A stretch of 64,000 nucleotides of DNA from RGIG5057 sp964371585 (GCA_964371585.1 CAYJMD010000004.1:1-64000), one strand, 5' to 3'. Positions 1 to 9,449 are shown, numbered from the stretch's first letter. Translations and numbers: made by a program. Notes: generated from the letters alone by a model not told the origin.

Positions 1-1425
1 AAGCATATATGTAGTATATGTTATAATTGTAGACCATATTGTACTATTACCTCCACTATATCCAACAAGCATAAATATAATTGGTATTAAAATTCCTACT
101 GCATTAGCAAGAACAACAGTTGTAAGCATAGCTATACCTACATTAAATATTGTGTTTTTAAACTTTCTATCTTCAAGTGAAAGTTCTTTTTTCCCTTTAA
201 TTTCTTTTTTAGTAATTTTCTGTATATTTAAAAGACCTCTTTTAAATAATTTAGCTCCAAATATAGATAAAAGGACTATTGTAAGTATAGATATTACTAT
301 ACTAAGTATTATCATAAATGTTGATATTTGACCAAGTAACATAAGTTTAGGTACTAATATACATGATACTACCGGAAGTATTGATACTATTTGCATAAAT
401 ATATTTACAACTTCTCCATCACTTATGAAGTTTGGAATTATAAACGCACAGAACATAGCAATTAATATTACTATCATAGTTGAATTACCTATATCAGTCA
501 TATTAGTCGCTTTAGATGTTATAATAGCTTGTAGTATTGCTAGTATTAAAATAGCTATTATAAGTTGAACAATAGCATATAATATAACCATTACTACAGT
601 AGGATCAAAACTAACAAGTGATGTCACTATAGACATATCTATAGATCCTAAATCCACTACTGAACCAATTAATATCACATTAATCATATTAGCAATTAAA
701 TAGTAAATAAATGTAAGTAATGCTTGGATTATAATAACACCTATTGTTTGTATTATATTAAACCATAAGTATGCAGTAGAACTTATACCTGTAAGCATAT
801 ATTCTGTAGTTCTACTTATTTTTTCTAAACCTACAGTAGATGCAAGTGTAGATGCAATAAATATAAATAGGAAATATATACCAAACCCTATGATATTTAC
901 TATATAACCATATTGATCATATAATGTATTATCAAGTTTATTAAGAACTCTTTCTACCGGAACTTCTCCAAGTAAAATAGCTATTTCTTCATCTGTTAAA
1001 TTCTTATTATCTCTAAATAATTCATTTTTAAGGGTATTTACTTCACTAACTATTTCATCATAAATACTTCCTTCTATTTTTTCATCAGAAACCATTTTTA
1101 ATTTTAAATAACTTTCTTCATCATAAGTTAAAAATATTTCTAAATTCTCCATATCTTCTACTTTTTCAGTAGAGACCTGAATAGAAGCTATTTCAGATAA
1201 TTTCTCTTCTAATTTACCAGTCTCATCAGTTAGTAAAATATTCATGACTATTTCATCTGTTACTTCTTCTTCAGTATTATTACTTTCGAATATATCTACA
1301 ACAGTTCCATAGTTTACCATTGCTATAGTTCCAAGTAATAATATAAGATTAAGTATAATCATCATTTTAGATTTAAAACTTTGCTCCATACCAGCAATTA
1401 TTAAACGTACTAATTTGTTATTCAT
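1..1425 (-). CDS. ABC-2 type permease, partial (second of two tandem exporters)
   Basis: This gene is open from an ATG at 1425 to the window edge, so its C-terminal part is missing. The translation begins MNNKLVRLII and closely parallels the complete permease at 2411-4531: an N-terminal membrane anchor, an extracytoplasmic acidic segment of about 110 residues, then repeated membrane helices. The first 55 bases are identical to 3137-3191, inside the homologous gene, which places the cut just before the expected CPBP domain. The start codon overlaps the stop of the ATPase gene upstream (TATGAATAA), so the two are translationally coupled. By family (NatB/ABC-2) it should be the membrane half of an exporter; the substrate cannot be read from the sequence. 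Confidence 0.85.
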   Translation of the reverse strand, partial: MNNKLVRLIIAGMEQSFKSKMMIILNLILLLGTIAMVNYGTVVDIFESNNTEEEVTDEIVMNILLTDETGKLEEKLSEIASIQVSTEKVEDMENLEIFLTYDEESYLKLKMVSDEKIEGSIYDEIVSEVNTLKNELFRDNKNLTDEEIAILLGEVPVERVLNKLDNTLYDQYGYIVNIIGFGIYFLFIFIASTLASTVGLEKISRTTEYMLTGISSTAYLWFNIIQTIGVIIIQALLTFIYYLIANMINVILIGSVVDLGSIDMSIVTSLVSFDPTVVMVILYAIVQLIIAILILAILQAIITSKATNMTDIGNSTMIVILIAMFCAFIIPNFISDGEVVNIFMQIVSILPVVSCILVPKLMLLGQISTFMIILSIVISILTIVLLSIFGAKLFKRGLLNIQKITKKEIKGKKELSLEDRKFKNTIFNVGIAMLTTVVLANAVGILIPIIFMLVGYSGGNSTIWSTIITYTTYML

Positions 1426-2323
1426 AAGACTCACCTGCTTTCAATTTAAATATATCTTCAAGTGAAAGTTCTTCTACACTTATATATGAAACTTCTTGCT
1501 CATTAATTTCTTTTAATACATCATTTATATTATCATTTCCACTTACAAATATAGTGTATGAATCTGTTTTTTCATTAGATATGTTGTATATAAACTCAGA
1601 TTTAAGTAAATCTTTGTTAAAACTTTTAGCAACAATATTTATTTTCTTTTTATCTATATTGCTTTTTATAAAATTAAGTTCCCCATTTAATAACATTTTA
1701 TTATCATGGATAAGTACAATATCATCACATAAAGTATCAACTTGATCTAATCTATGAGATGAAAAGATTATTATTTTACCTTGCTCTTTTAATTTTTGTA
1801 TTACTGCTTTTATTTCTTCAACACTTATTGGATCAAGTCCAGAAAAAGGTTCGTCCAGTATAAGCAGATCTGGATTATGAAGTACAGAAACTATAAACTG
1901 TAATTTTTGTCTATTTCCCTTAGATAATTTTTTTATCTTATAATTTACATATTCTCTTATTTTAAATACATCTAACCAGTATAATAAAGACTCCTCTATC
2001 TCATCTTTAGATAGTCCTTTTACAATCCCAAAAAATTGAAATTGATCATAAACTGTATATTCCTGTGTAAGTGATCCTTCTTCTATTAAATACCCTATTT
2101 TGTCAGATATATCAAAATTTATATTTTTACCATTTAGTTTAGCAGTGCCTTTGTCCTTATCAATAAGTCCTAAAACAGCTCTAAAAAGTGTAGATTTACC
2201 TGCGCCATTTCTACCAAGTATTCCAAGTATTCTTCCCTCTTTAGCTTCAAAAGAAATATCTTCTATACCTTTAGTAGGGGTAAACTTTTTTGTTAATTCT
2301 TTTACCTCAAACATGCTCTTCAT
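1418..2323 (-). CDS. ABC transporter ATP-binding protein (NatA-like), copy 2
   Basis: ATPase subunit of an ABC-2 exporter, 301 aa. Visible motifs are Walker A GRNGAGKST (residues 37-45), signature LSKGN (about 133), Walker B LLILDEP (about 153) and the H-loop histidine (about 190). It ends with a roughly 70-residue C-terminal extension that is much shorter in copy 1 (4521-5237). The ATG at 2323 follows GGAAGGA. A sigma-A-like promoter lies just upstream at 2344-2372 and a terminator separates it from the preceding operon. It overlaps the permease start at 1425. A 122-bp stretch (2138-2259) is identical to 5061-5182 of copy 1, which points to recent duplication or gene conversion. Confidence 0.92.
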   Translation of the reverse strand: MKSMFEVKELTKKFTPTKGIEDISFEAKEGRILGILGRNGAGKSTLFRAVLGLIDKDKGTAKLNGKNINFDISDKIGYLIEEGSLTQEYTVYDQFQFFGIVKGLSKDEIEESLLYWLDVFKIREYVNYKIKKLSKGNRQKLQFIVSVLHNPDLLILDEPFSGLDPISVEEIKAVIQKLKEQGKIIIFSSHRLDQVDTLCDDIVLIHDNKMLLNGELNFIKSNIDKKKINIVAKSFNKDLLKSEFIYNISNEKTDSYTIFVSGNDNINDVLKEINEQEVSYISVEELSLEDIFKLKAGESYE

Positions 2324-2343
2324 TCCTTCCTTTATACTTTTTA

Positions 2344-2372
2344 ATTATATCATGAGTATATATATAAAGCAA
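2344..2372 (-). promoter_or_regulatory. Sigma-A-like promoter for the second ABC operon
   Basis: On the minus strand, TTGCTT (2367-2372) and TATAAT (2344-2349) are separated by 17 bp, 21 bases upstream of the ATPase start. It gives the second exporter its own promoter. Confidence 0.7.
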
Positions 2373-2375
2373 CAA

Positions 2376-2405
2376 AAAACTATCTATAAATATATAGATA
2401 GTTTT
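2376..2405 (-). terminator. Rho-independent terminator after the first ABC operon
   Basis: Inverted repeat AAAACTATCTAT / ATAGATAGTTTT with a short AT loop. T runs follow on both strands, but the position just after the permease stop (2411) fits minus-strand termination. Confidence 0.7.
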
Positions 2406-2410
2406 ATTTT

Positions 2411-4531
2411 TTAAAATATTATATTTGTATAAATTATAATTAAAACATAGAATGATATAGAAAACAAAAACGGTACACAAGTAAACACAATATTATACTT
2501 TACTTTCTTATTATAAATACAAGAGTAAACTTTTTCTAATTTGTAATCTTGTTTTATATATTTAATTCTAACAATAAACATAAGTAGTCCTATAACTGCC
2601 ATAACAATTGTAATTATTGTTACAGTTCCTTCAAGAGATGGATTTATAAGAGCTATAGCTGCAAGTCCATTATTAAGTAAATGTATAATTATACAAGGCC
2701 ATAGTTTTTTAGTTTTTGCATACACAAACCCAATTACCATTCCCATAAAGAATGCAAATATACTTTGTATTACATTTCCGTGTATTATACCAAATATGGC
2801 ACTTGAAAGTATTATGCTAAACCACACACCATAACGTTTTGTAAGTGTCATTATACCTTTTCTAAACAGTAATTCTTCAAGTATTGCAGGTAAAATAGCA
2901 ACAGCTGTAAATACAAGTATAGAGTTTAGTATTCCTCCTGTTACACCTATCATATCATTTGAAATACCACTAAATGTTATATTTAATTTTTCAGCTATAA
3001 ATGAAACTATTAGTTGAATAATCAAAACAACTGGTTGAGTAATTAATATATATTTTATACACTCGGTATTTTTAAGATTCTTTACATCTTTCTTATCCTC
3101 TTTAGGAAGGTGTAATTTAAAATATAAATATGGAACAAGCATATATGTAGTATATGTTATAATTGTAGACCATATTGTACTATTACCTCCATTGTATCCC
3201 AAAAATGCAAATACTAGAGGTATAATTAATCCTACAGAATTAGATAATAAAATTACTAAACATAAACTTATACCAATGTAAAATATAGTATTTTTAAATC
3301 TTATTTCATTTAGAGTAAGTGTTCTTTTGTTTTTTACTTTATTACTTTGAATACCAAGAAGGCCTTTTCTAAAATATCTGCTTCCAAATACCAATAGACA
3401 TATAATAGTAATCACTGAAACTACTAAACTAAATACTACCATAAACATAGATATTTGATCAAGTAATATCAGTTTAGGTACAAGTACTGTAGATAATATA
3501 GGAATCATAGCAACTATTTTTAAAAATATATTTATTATTTCACCATCATTTACAAAATTTGGAATAATCATAGTAGCTATAACAACAATTGCAATAACCA
3601 AACTATTAGAACTACTAATATCTGATTTATTAGTCACTCTTGACGTAATTAAAGCTTGAATAATAGCAACTATAATAACAGATAATATTATTTGAATAAT
3701 TGTGTATCCAAGTATTAATAGTAACTCTCTATCAATATTTGCAAAGTTTGAATTAAAATTATTAGTATTAGCAGATAAATTTATTTTATCACCTACAAGA
3801 ACAATATTAATCATATTTGCAATTAAATAGTAGACAAATGTAAGTAATGGTTGAATTATTGCCAAAACTAAATTTTGAAGTATGATAAAGCATAAATAAG
3901 ACCTAGAACTCATGCTTGTAAGCATATACTCTGTTATTTTATTACTTTTTTCAACGCCTACAGTAGATGATACTTGTGAAGCTGTTAATGTATAAATAAA
4001 ATATGCTACTAAACTAATAAGTAATATGATATATCCATATTTATCATACATAGTTTGATTTAATTTATTTAAAATAATTTCAACTTCTACATCTTCAAGC
4101 AAAATAGAAATATCATCTTCAGTAATATTATTATTTTGGGTAAAATTTTCATTTTTTATATAATTAACTTCTTCTACTATACTATTATAAATTTCATCTT
4201 GCACCTTTACATCTGAAACTAATTTTAAATGCAACCGCCCATCTGATTTTTCTGACAAAAATACTTCTACAACTTCATTATTAGCAGTATTTTCATATGT
4301 TATAGTAATATTAGTATTTTCTGTCAACCTTTGTTCTAACATATTTGTAGCATCTTCAATAATATGAATAACTTGCACTTTATCGTTAGAAAAAAATATA
4401 TCGACTACAGTTGTGAAATTAACAGATACAATAGCAATAAGTAAAAATATAACATTGATTGATATTAACATTTTAGATTTAAAACTTTGCTCTATTGTAG
4501 AAACTACAAGTTTGTTTAAATTACTTCTCAT
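2411..4531 (-). CDS. ABC-2 permease fused to a CPBP intramembrane protease-like domain
   Basis: About 706 aa. The first part is a NatB-like ABC-2 permease: an N-terminal anchor, an extracytoplasmic acidic domain (about residues 40-165) and a multi-helix core. The last third carries a CPBP (CAAX protease/Abi) domain with EELLFR (about 552-557), FGIIH (about 580) and HLLNN (about 617), the three conserved CPBP motifs, all intact. I chose the ATG at 4531, which sits in the end of the ATPase gene behind GGTGAAG, over an in-frame TTG at 4543. ATPase plus permease-CPBP fusions occur in NatAB-type exporters; the cargo is unknown. The protease residues suggest that it could process or bind a peptide, which is inference. 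Confidence 0.88.
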   Translation of the reverse strand: MRSNLNKLVVSTIEQSFKSKMLISINVIFLLIAIVSVNFTTVVDIFFSNDKVQVIHIIEDATNMLEQRLTENTNITITYENTANNEVVEVFLSEKSDGRLHLKLVSDVKVQDEIYNSIVEEVNYIKNENFTQNNNITEDDISILLEDVEVEIILNKLNQTMYDKYGYIILLISLVAYFIYTLTASQVSSTVGVEKSNKITEYMLTSMSSRSYLCFIILQNLVLAIIQPLLTFVYYLIANMINIVLVGDKINLSANTNNFNSNFANIDRELLLILGYTIIQIILSVIIVAIIQALITSRVTNKSDISSSNSLVIAIVVIATMIIPNFVNDGEIINIFLKIVAMIPILSTVLVPKLILLDQISMFMVVFSLVVSVITIICLLVFGSRYFRKGLLGIQSNKVKNKRTLTLNEIRFKNTIFYIGISLCLVILLSNSVGLIIPLVFAFLGYNGGNSTIWSTIITYTTYMLVPYLYFKLHLPKEDKKDVKNLKNTECIKYILITQPVVLIIQLIVSFIAEKLNITFSGISNDMIGVTGGILNSILVFTAVAILPAILEELLFRKGIMTLTKRYGVWFSIILSSAIFGIIHGNVIQSIFAFFMGMVIGFVYAKTKKLWPCIIIHLLNNGLAAIALINPSLEGTVTIITIVMAVIGLLMFIVRIKYIKQDYKLEKVYSCIYNKKVKYNIVFTCVPFLFSISFYVLIIIYTNIIF

Positions 4532-5237
4532 ATTCTTCACCAACCTTAAGCTTAAATATTTCTTCTAAAGATATGTTATATATATTTAATATACTACTAA
4601 GTTCTCCATAAAGAAGAGATTTGTTATTATGAATCAGTAGTATATCATCACAAATATTCTGAATTTGATCCAATCTATGAGATGAAAATATAATAATTTT
4701 CCCCTCTTCTTTTAAATCATTTATTATAACTTTTATTTCTTCAACACTTATAGGATCAAGTCCTGAAAAAGGTTCATCTAAAATAAGTAAATCCGGATTA
4801 TGAAATGCAGAGACTATAAACTGTAATTTTTGTCTATTACCTTTGGAAAGATTCTTTATTTTAAAAGAAGCATATTCTTCGATATTAAATTTTTCAAGCC
4901 AGTAGTATATAGAGTCTTCAACATAGTTTATCGATAGTCCTTTAACTATTCCGCAAAATAATAATTGATCGTATACAGTATACTCTTGCATAAGTGAAGC
5001 TTCTTCGATTAAATATCCTATGTTATTAGACATTTCTAAAGTTATTTCTTTACCATTTAATTTAGCAGTGCCTTTGTCCTTATCAATAAGTCCTAAAACA
5101 GCTCTAAAAAGTGTAGATTTACCTGCGCCATTTCTACCAAGTATTCCAAGTATTCTTCCCTCTTTAGCTTCAAAAGAAATATTTTCAATACCTTTAGTAG
5201 GTGTGAATTTTTTTGTTAAACTATTTACTTTAAGCAT
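4521..5237 (-). CDS. ABC transporter ATP-binding protein (NatA-like), copy 1
   Basis: A 238-aa ATPase with Walker A GRNGAGKST (34-42), signature LSKGN (about 130), Walker B LLILDEP and a switch histidine in FSSHR. It is the first gene of the first exporter operon and overlaps the permease start. It lacks most of the C-terminal extension present in copy 2, while its N-terminal half is nearly identical to copy 2 at the DNA level. The start follows GAAGGAT. Energising a lipid, peptide or ion exporter is the family role; nothing here fixes the substrate. Confidence 0.92.
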   Translation of the reverse strand: MLKVNSLTKKFTPTKGIENISFEAKEGRILGILGRNGAGKSTLFRAVLGLIDKDKGTAKLNGKEITLEMSNNIGYLIEEASLMQEYTVYDQLLFCGIVKGLSINYVEDSIYYWLEKFNIEEYASFKIKNLSKGNRQKLQFIVSAFHNPDLLILDEPFSGLDPISVEEIKVIINDLKEEGKIIIFSSHRLDQIQNICDDILLIHNNKSLLYGELSSILNIYNISLEEIFKLKVGEEYEK

Positions 5238-5281
5238 ATTTATCCTTCTTTCATAAGTAATAATATTATAGTTTGGAAATT

Positions 5282-5310
5282 AAAAGAGAGTATAATATAT
5301 ACCCTCTTTT
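5282..5310 (-). terminator. Terminator of the small unknown gene
   Basis: Inverted repeat AAAAGAG-AGTATA / TATAC-CCTCTTTT, lying 9 bases after the stop of the gene at 5319-5699. Confidence 0.55.
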
Positions 5311-5318
5311 AAGTTTAA

Positions 5319-5699
5319 TTAGTGGTGAAGTGACGAAGTAATTTCGCTTTTTCTTATATGAAAAGCTCTAAGCCAGTTAATAGTTTTTCTTCTTTCCATA
5401 TTTTCGAATTTTTCTTCTTCGAAAAAGTCATGAATGAATTTATCTGCATCATCAGCAGCCACTAGCTTTGTAGCTAGATTCGTGAAAGTTCCAAAAAACT
5501 TTTCATCTCCTTGATAATGCTCAAATACGCTATTAACATGCTTTACAATCTCTAAATCTTTAGTATCTATAAATCCATCCCATTTCTTTCTAAACTGGCT
5601 AATTCCTCCTTTATTAGAACCAGTAGAATTCATTTGCAATTGATTATCTACTTTACCTTTTTTACCTCTTTTTGTTTTTTTAGTTACCATAGTAGCCAT
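5319..5699 (-). CDS. Small hypothetical protein, basic N-terminus
   Basis: A 126-aa protein I do not recognise. The first 16 residues are very basic (KKTKRGKKGK), followed by a soluble, helical, charged region with aromatic residues (KKWDGF, FFGTF, HDFFEEEKFENMERR). There is no signal peptide or membrane segment. Expression signals are strong: GGAGG 8 bases before the ATG, a TTGATT-17-TATAAT promoter at 5755-5783, and its own terminator. It is therefore a monocistronic, probably well-expressed gene. The basic head suggests nucleic-acid binding, which is inference only. Confidence 0.75.
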   Translation of the reverse strand: MATMVTKKTKRGKKGKVDNQLQMNSTGSNKGGISQFRKKWDGFIDTKDLEIVKHVNSVFEHYQGDEKFFGTFTNLATKLVAADDADKFIHDFFEEEKFENMERRKTINWLRAFHIRKSEITSSLHH

Positions 5700-5754
5700 A
5701 GTATTTCCTCCATTAAAAAAATTATTTTTTAATCTTAATATAAGATTGAATTAT

Positions 5755-5783
5755 ATTATATCATAAATATGTAATTAAATCAA
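5755..5783 (-). promoter_or_regulatory. Sigma-A-like promoter of the small unknown gene
   Basis: Minus strand TTGATT (5778-5783), 17 bp, TATAAT (5755-5760), 55 bases upstream of the start codon. Confidence 0.7.
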
Positions 5784-5789
5784 GATTCA

Positions 5790-7631
5790 TTATAATTTTA
5801 TGTCAATTTGATACTTTTTAAGCCACATTTCAAGTTGAATTAAATATGCCATTAGTTGAGGTCTAAGCATAAGCTGCCCAAACCAAGGTCTTTCAAAATC
5901 AGCATCTTTCATCGCTATTATTTTTTTAACAAAATCAATATCTACAATTTCTTTGATTCTGCAATCATCTAAAGTTATAATCTCTTCAAGTAATGTTTCA
6001 ACCTCAAAACTATATATAGGACTACAAGTTTTAGGATATGGACTTTTTTTCCTAAATAATACTTCATCTGGTATAATATCTTTAAAAGCTTCTCTTAATA
6101 TACCTTTTTCCATGTTATTATAATTCTTTATCTCCCATGGTATATTGTATACATATTCAACTAAGTTGTGATCTGCAAATGGCACTCTTACCTCTAAAGA
6201 TGAAGCCATAGACATTCTATCTGATCTATCTAACAAGTTACTTCCAAAATAAAACATTGTAAGATATGACAATTGTTTCATCTTAATATCATCCTCATTT
6301 TTAGTATCTTCAAGTGGTACTTCTTCTAAAGCTTTAGTATACATCTCTTCCACATAGCCCTGCAGGTTAACTTTAGTAAAAATATCTTTATTTAACAATT
6401 CATTTCTAAGCTTTAATGATACAGACCATGGAAAAGTATTAGAATTTAAAGTATCTTCTCTATAAAACCATGGATAACCACAAAATATTTCATCACTATA
6501 CTCCCCACTTAAACTAACTGTCACATCTTGTTTAACTTCTCTACAAAATAATAGTAAACTACTATCTATATCAGCCATTGATGGAACATCTCTTGCTATC
6601 ATTGCTTCATAAAGAGAATTATACAGAAGTGTATTATCAAGAGTAATATATTTATGATTCAAATTATATTCGTTTTTCATTATATCTATATAGTAATTAT
6701 CTCTTGAAGGCACAAAATCACTCTTAATAAAATTTTTATCATTATCTATATAATCAACAGAAAAAGTTTTTAAAGTCTCATCTTTTAAATAATTACTTGC
6801 TACTCCAGCTATAATAGATGAATCTACTCCACCAGATAAAAAACAACCTATATCAACATCACTTACAAGCTGTGAAGTTATACTGTTTGTAAGCATTTGT
6901 CTTATCTTTTTAGCTGTGGTTATAACATCATCTGTATGATCAGTACTTCTAATCTTAAAATATTCCCTTGTAGTAAACTTTCCACCTTTAAATTTAGCAA
7001 AATATCCAGGTTTTATTTCAAATATATTATCAAATACAGACTCTCCAAGCATTTTAGCAGGCCCTATACCAAATAATTTTCTAACCCCATTTATACTTAA
7101 AATTCTATCTATCTTTTCATACTCTAAAATACCTTTTATTTCACTAGAAAAGAATAAATCATCATTATATACTGTGTAGTATAACGGTTTAACTCCAATT
7201 TGATCTCTAGCTAAAAATATTTCCTCATTTAACTCATCATATATAACAAAAGCAAAAATACCAGTCAAATAATTAAGTATTTTTTCTTTAAAATGAATAT
7301 ATCCTTTTAAAATAAGTTCTGTATCACTTTTGCTACTTAACTCTATATCAAATGCTTTAAATAAATTTCTAAGTTCATCTGCATTATATAACTCACCGTT
7401 ATAAACTATTGTATACTTATTCCCCTCCTCATCTGTTCTAGACATTGGCTGAGCACCATTTTCAAGATCTATTATACTAAGTCTTCTATGGCCTAAAAAT
7501 ACATTCTCTGTAATATAATAACCGTGTGCTGTTTCTCCTCTTTTCTTTAATTTATTTGTCATATTTTCAAGTAATTCATTAGGATTTTCTATCTCATTAT
7601 TATATTTTGTAAAACCTATAATTCCACACAT
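5790..7631 (-). CDS. asnB: Asparagine synthetase, glutamine-hydrolysing
   Basis: Converts aspartate, glutamine and ATP to asparagine. About 613 aa, normal length. The ATG at 7631 (after GAGGTG) puts the catalytic cysteine at position 2 (MCGIIGF); an upstream in-frame GTG would bury it, so I reject that start. The class II glutamine amidotransferase domain occupies about residues 2-215. The synthetase domain has the PP-loop SGGVDSS (266-272) and SGEYSDEIFCGY, a variant of the usual SGEGADELFAGY motif. It is monocistronic. Codons for about residues 418-423 coincide with one copy of the dispersed 18-bp motif (6363-6380), read antisense. Confidence 0.94.
   Translation of the reverse strand: MCGIIGFTKYNNEIENPNELLENMTNKLKKRGETAHGYYITENVFLGHRRLSIIDLENGAQPMSRTDEEGNKYTIVYNGELYNADELRNLFKAFDIELSSKSDTELILKGYIHFKEKILNYLTGIFAFVIYDELNEEIFLARDQIGVKPLYYTVYNDDLFFSSEIKGILEYEKIDRILSINGVRKLFGIGPAKMLGESVFDNIFEIKPGYFAKFKGGKFTTREYFKIRSTDHTDDVITTAKKIRQMLTNSITSQLVSDVDIGCFLSGGVDSSIIAGVASNYLKDETLKTFSVDYIDNDKNFIKSDFVPSRDNYYIDIMKNEYNLNHKYITLDNTLLYNSLYEAMIARDVPSMADIDSSLLLFCREVKQDVTVSLSGEYSDEIFCGYPWFYREDTLNSNTFPWSVSLKLRNELLNKDIFTKVNLQGYVEEMYTKALEEVPLEDTKNEDDIKMKQLSYLTMFYFGSNLLDRSDRMSMASSLEVRVPFADHNLVEYVYNIPWEIKNYNNMEKGILREAFKDIIPDEVLFRKKSPYPKTCSPIYSFEVETLLEEIITLDDCRIKEIVDIDFVKKIIAMKDADFERPWFGQLMLRPQLMAYLIQLEMWLKKYQIDIKL
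6363..6380 (+). repeat. Dispersed 18-bp motif, copy A
   Basis: CAGGTTAACTTTAGTAAA, inside asnB and antisense to it. It is identical over the last 17 bases to copies B, E and G. Confidence 0.85.
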
Positions 7632-8007
7632 CTTTTTCACCTCATAATATTATACTTAAATTAAATAATATTATTACAATACACAATTTATACAATCATT
7701 TTTTCAAATGTTTAAATTCCATTAAAGTTGCGTATATATACACTATATACTAAATAGGTATAAAAAACACCTGTAGTCTTAACTACAAGTGTTTCGGTAA
7801 TCTTTATATATTTTGTTTTGTATAGCTATTATTTAATCATAATTAATGTTTAACCTATATAACCATCTCCTTCGTTTTCATACTTATTTTACTTTTGTGT
7901 GTCTTATATTATCACCCTTCCTAGAAAACCTTATTGATTTTTCATAACTATATTTTATAGTAGTTATGTGATAATTTTGTGACGTGTATATGAAAACTAT
8001 GTGAATA
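7632..8007. other. Intergenic region between asnB and yigZ
   Basis: 376 bp, AT-rich. It contains the terminator at 7765-7794, and between about 7795 and 7930 a stretch that could be transcribed leftward into that terminator. That stretch holds a tiny ORF on the minus strand (ATG AAA ACG AAG GAG ATG GTT ATA TAG) but no convincing protein gene. I saw no T-box or riboswitch signature ahead of asnB. Confidence 0.5.
7765..7794 (-). terminator. Strong hairpin terminator between yigZ and asnB
   Basis: AAACACCTGTAGT / ACTACAAGTGTTT with a CTTA loop. On the minus strand it is followed by TTTTTT. It closes transcription from the yigZ side and lies about 135 bases before asnB. Confidence 0.75.
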
Positions 8008-8431
8008 TTATATTTTTATTTTTATACATGAATTATATGCCTCTTTAAAACTATTTAAATATGTTCTAAGAAGTGGTCCTGCTCCGAAGTTTTGTTCCTC
8101 CATAGTATCTAACGAGGACTACTAGATAATTTGTAACCTCTTCTTTTTCAAGCATAGCAATAATACTATTTACTCCTGTTCCTTGTGGTTCATTATCATT
8201 TGAAAATTTAACAAACTTAACTCCTCCATCAATTACATCATAAGCATATAGTACATGTCTAGCTTTTTTATTATCTTTTTTTATATTAGTTATTATATCT
8301 TTAAAATTATTTATATCATTCCCAGTAAATATGTATGAATAAAATTTTGACTTTTTAACTTCTACAAAACCACTTGCAATTTCTCCATATTCACTTATAT
8401 ATTTAGAATCTAAATTATTTAGTATATACAC
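8008..8431 (-). pseudogene. yigZ: YigZ/IMPACT-family (UPF0029) protein with a +1 frameshift
   Basis: The N-terminal UPF0029/IMPACT domain is clear: KSKF near the start, ARHVLYAY and RYYGGTKL. The reading frame then runs into nonsense and stops at 8066. Dropping one base (C, complement of 8086) restores the family sequence GAGPLLRTYLNSFKEAY and a stop at 8008. The joint is CTT-C-GGA, so a rare CGG codon would follow a slippery CUU. Even when corrected the protein has only about 140 aa and lacks the C-terminal DUF1949 domain that full-length YigZ carries. The start is GTG at 8431 behind GGAG. It may be a degraded gene, a sequencing error or recoding; degradation seems most likely given the missing domain. 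Confidence 0.75.
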
Positions 8432-8453
8432 TTTAATTTCTCCTTATATAAAA

Positions 8454-8478
8454 AATAGGCTATATAAAATAACCTATT
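8454..8478 (-). terminator. Terminator of the CaCA antiporter gene
   Basis: AATAGG / CCTATT stem followed on the minus strand by TTTTTT, just after the stop at 8487. Confidence 0.5.
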
Positions 8479-8486
8479 CTTTCTTA

Positions 8487-9449
8487 TTATATTATAAACA
8501 ATAATGCCATATAAATCAAGTATAATATGAAATATACAAGACCATTACTTCTTGTCATCTCATTTTTCTTGCCCACATATGGAAATATCCCAAGTATTAA
8601 TGTAGCAATTACAAGAATTCCCATTTGAAGATTATATCCACTGTTATATACTATAGGTTGTATAACAGAAGAAACTCCAAGTATAAGTAATATATTGAAT
8701 ATATTAGAACCAAGTATATTACCAATAGCTATATCACTATCACCCTTAATTGCAGCAGTTACAGAAGTAACAAGTTCAGGAAGTGAAGTTCCTATAGCAA
8801 CTATAGTTAAACTTATAATTTTTTCACTTATATTAAAGAATCCAGCAATTGTAATAGCATTATCAACTACAAAGTCCCCACCTATTTTAAGCCCTACTAT
8901 ACCAAGTACTATGCTAAGTATAGATTTAAGTAAATTAAACTTTTTCTCATCTTTTTTAGTAGGCTCTTTAACTTCTTCTACCTTATCAAACTGCTCACCT
9001 TTTTTAGCCATATATATAGTATATAGTATAAAAGCAATAAATAATATGATAAGTATTATGCCATCTAATCTATCAATACCCATCCCCATATTACTCATTA
9101 GCATAAATATAACTGTGACAGCAAGCATCATAGGTATCTCTATAATCCTTGTTTCTCTTTGAAATTTAACACTACGTATCATAGTAGAAATACCAAGTAT
9201 GAATAGTAAATTACAAAGATTACTTCCTATTACGTTTCCTAGTGCAAGATCAGCATGACCATCAAGAGCAGATGTAATACTAACAAAAAGCTCAGGCATT
9301 GATGTACCAATTGATACTATGGTTAATCCTATAACTATTTCTGGTATATGAAATTTTTTAGCAATTGCAGCAGAGCCATCAACTAAAAAATCTGCACCTT
9401 TAATTAATAAGACAAAACCAACTAAAATTAATAATGTTTCAATAATCAT
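8487..9449 (-). CDS. Calcium/sodium antiporter, CaCA family (YrbG-like)
   Basis: A 320-aa integral membrane protein with about ten helices in two inverted halves. Each half has the alpha-repeat signature: GTSMPELFVSITSA with GNVIGSNLCN in the first, and GTSLPELVTSVTAA with GNILGSNIFN in the second. The Glu and Asn residues of these repeats bind cations in CaCA exchangers. A charged cytoplasmic loop (EVKEPTKKDEKK) joins the halves. By family it exchanges Ca2+ for Na+ across the cell membrane. It is a single gene with GGGGG before the ATG and a terminator after it. Confidence 0.92.
   Translation of the reverse strand: MIIETLLILVGFVLLIKGADFLVDGSAAIAKKFHIPEIVIGLTIVSIGTSMPELFVSITSALDGHADLALGNVIGSNLCNLLFILGISTMIRSVKFQRETRIIEIPMMLAVTVIFMLMSNMGMGIDRLDGIILIILFIAFILYTIYMAKKGEQFDKVEEVKEPTKKDEKKFNLLKSILSIVLGIVGLKIGGDFVVDNAITIAGFFNISEKIISLTIVAIGTSLPELVTSVTAAIKGDSDIAIGNILGSNIFNILLILGVSSVIQPIVYNSGYNLQMGILVIATLILGIFPYVGKKNEMTRSNGLVYFILYLIYMALLFII

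Noticed and set aside
7795..7935. Attenuator or T-box ahead of asnB
   Set aside because: No T-box sequence or specifier loop could be found, and the hairpin fits a simple terminator of the upstream gene. A small RNA remains possible but unsupported.
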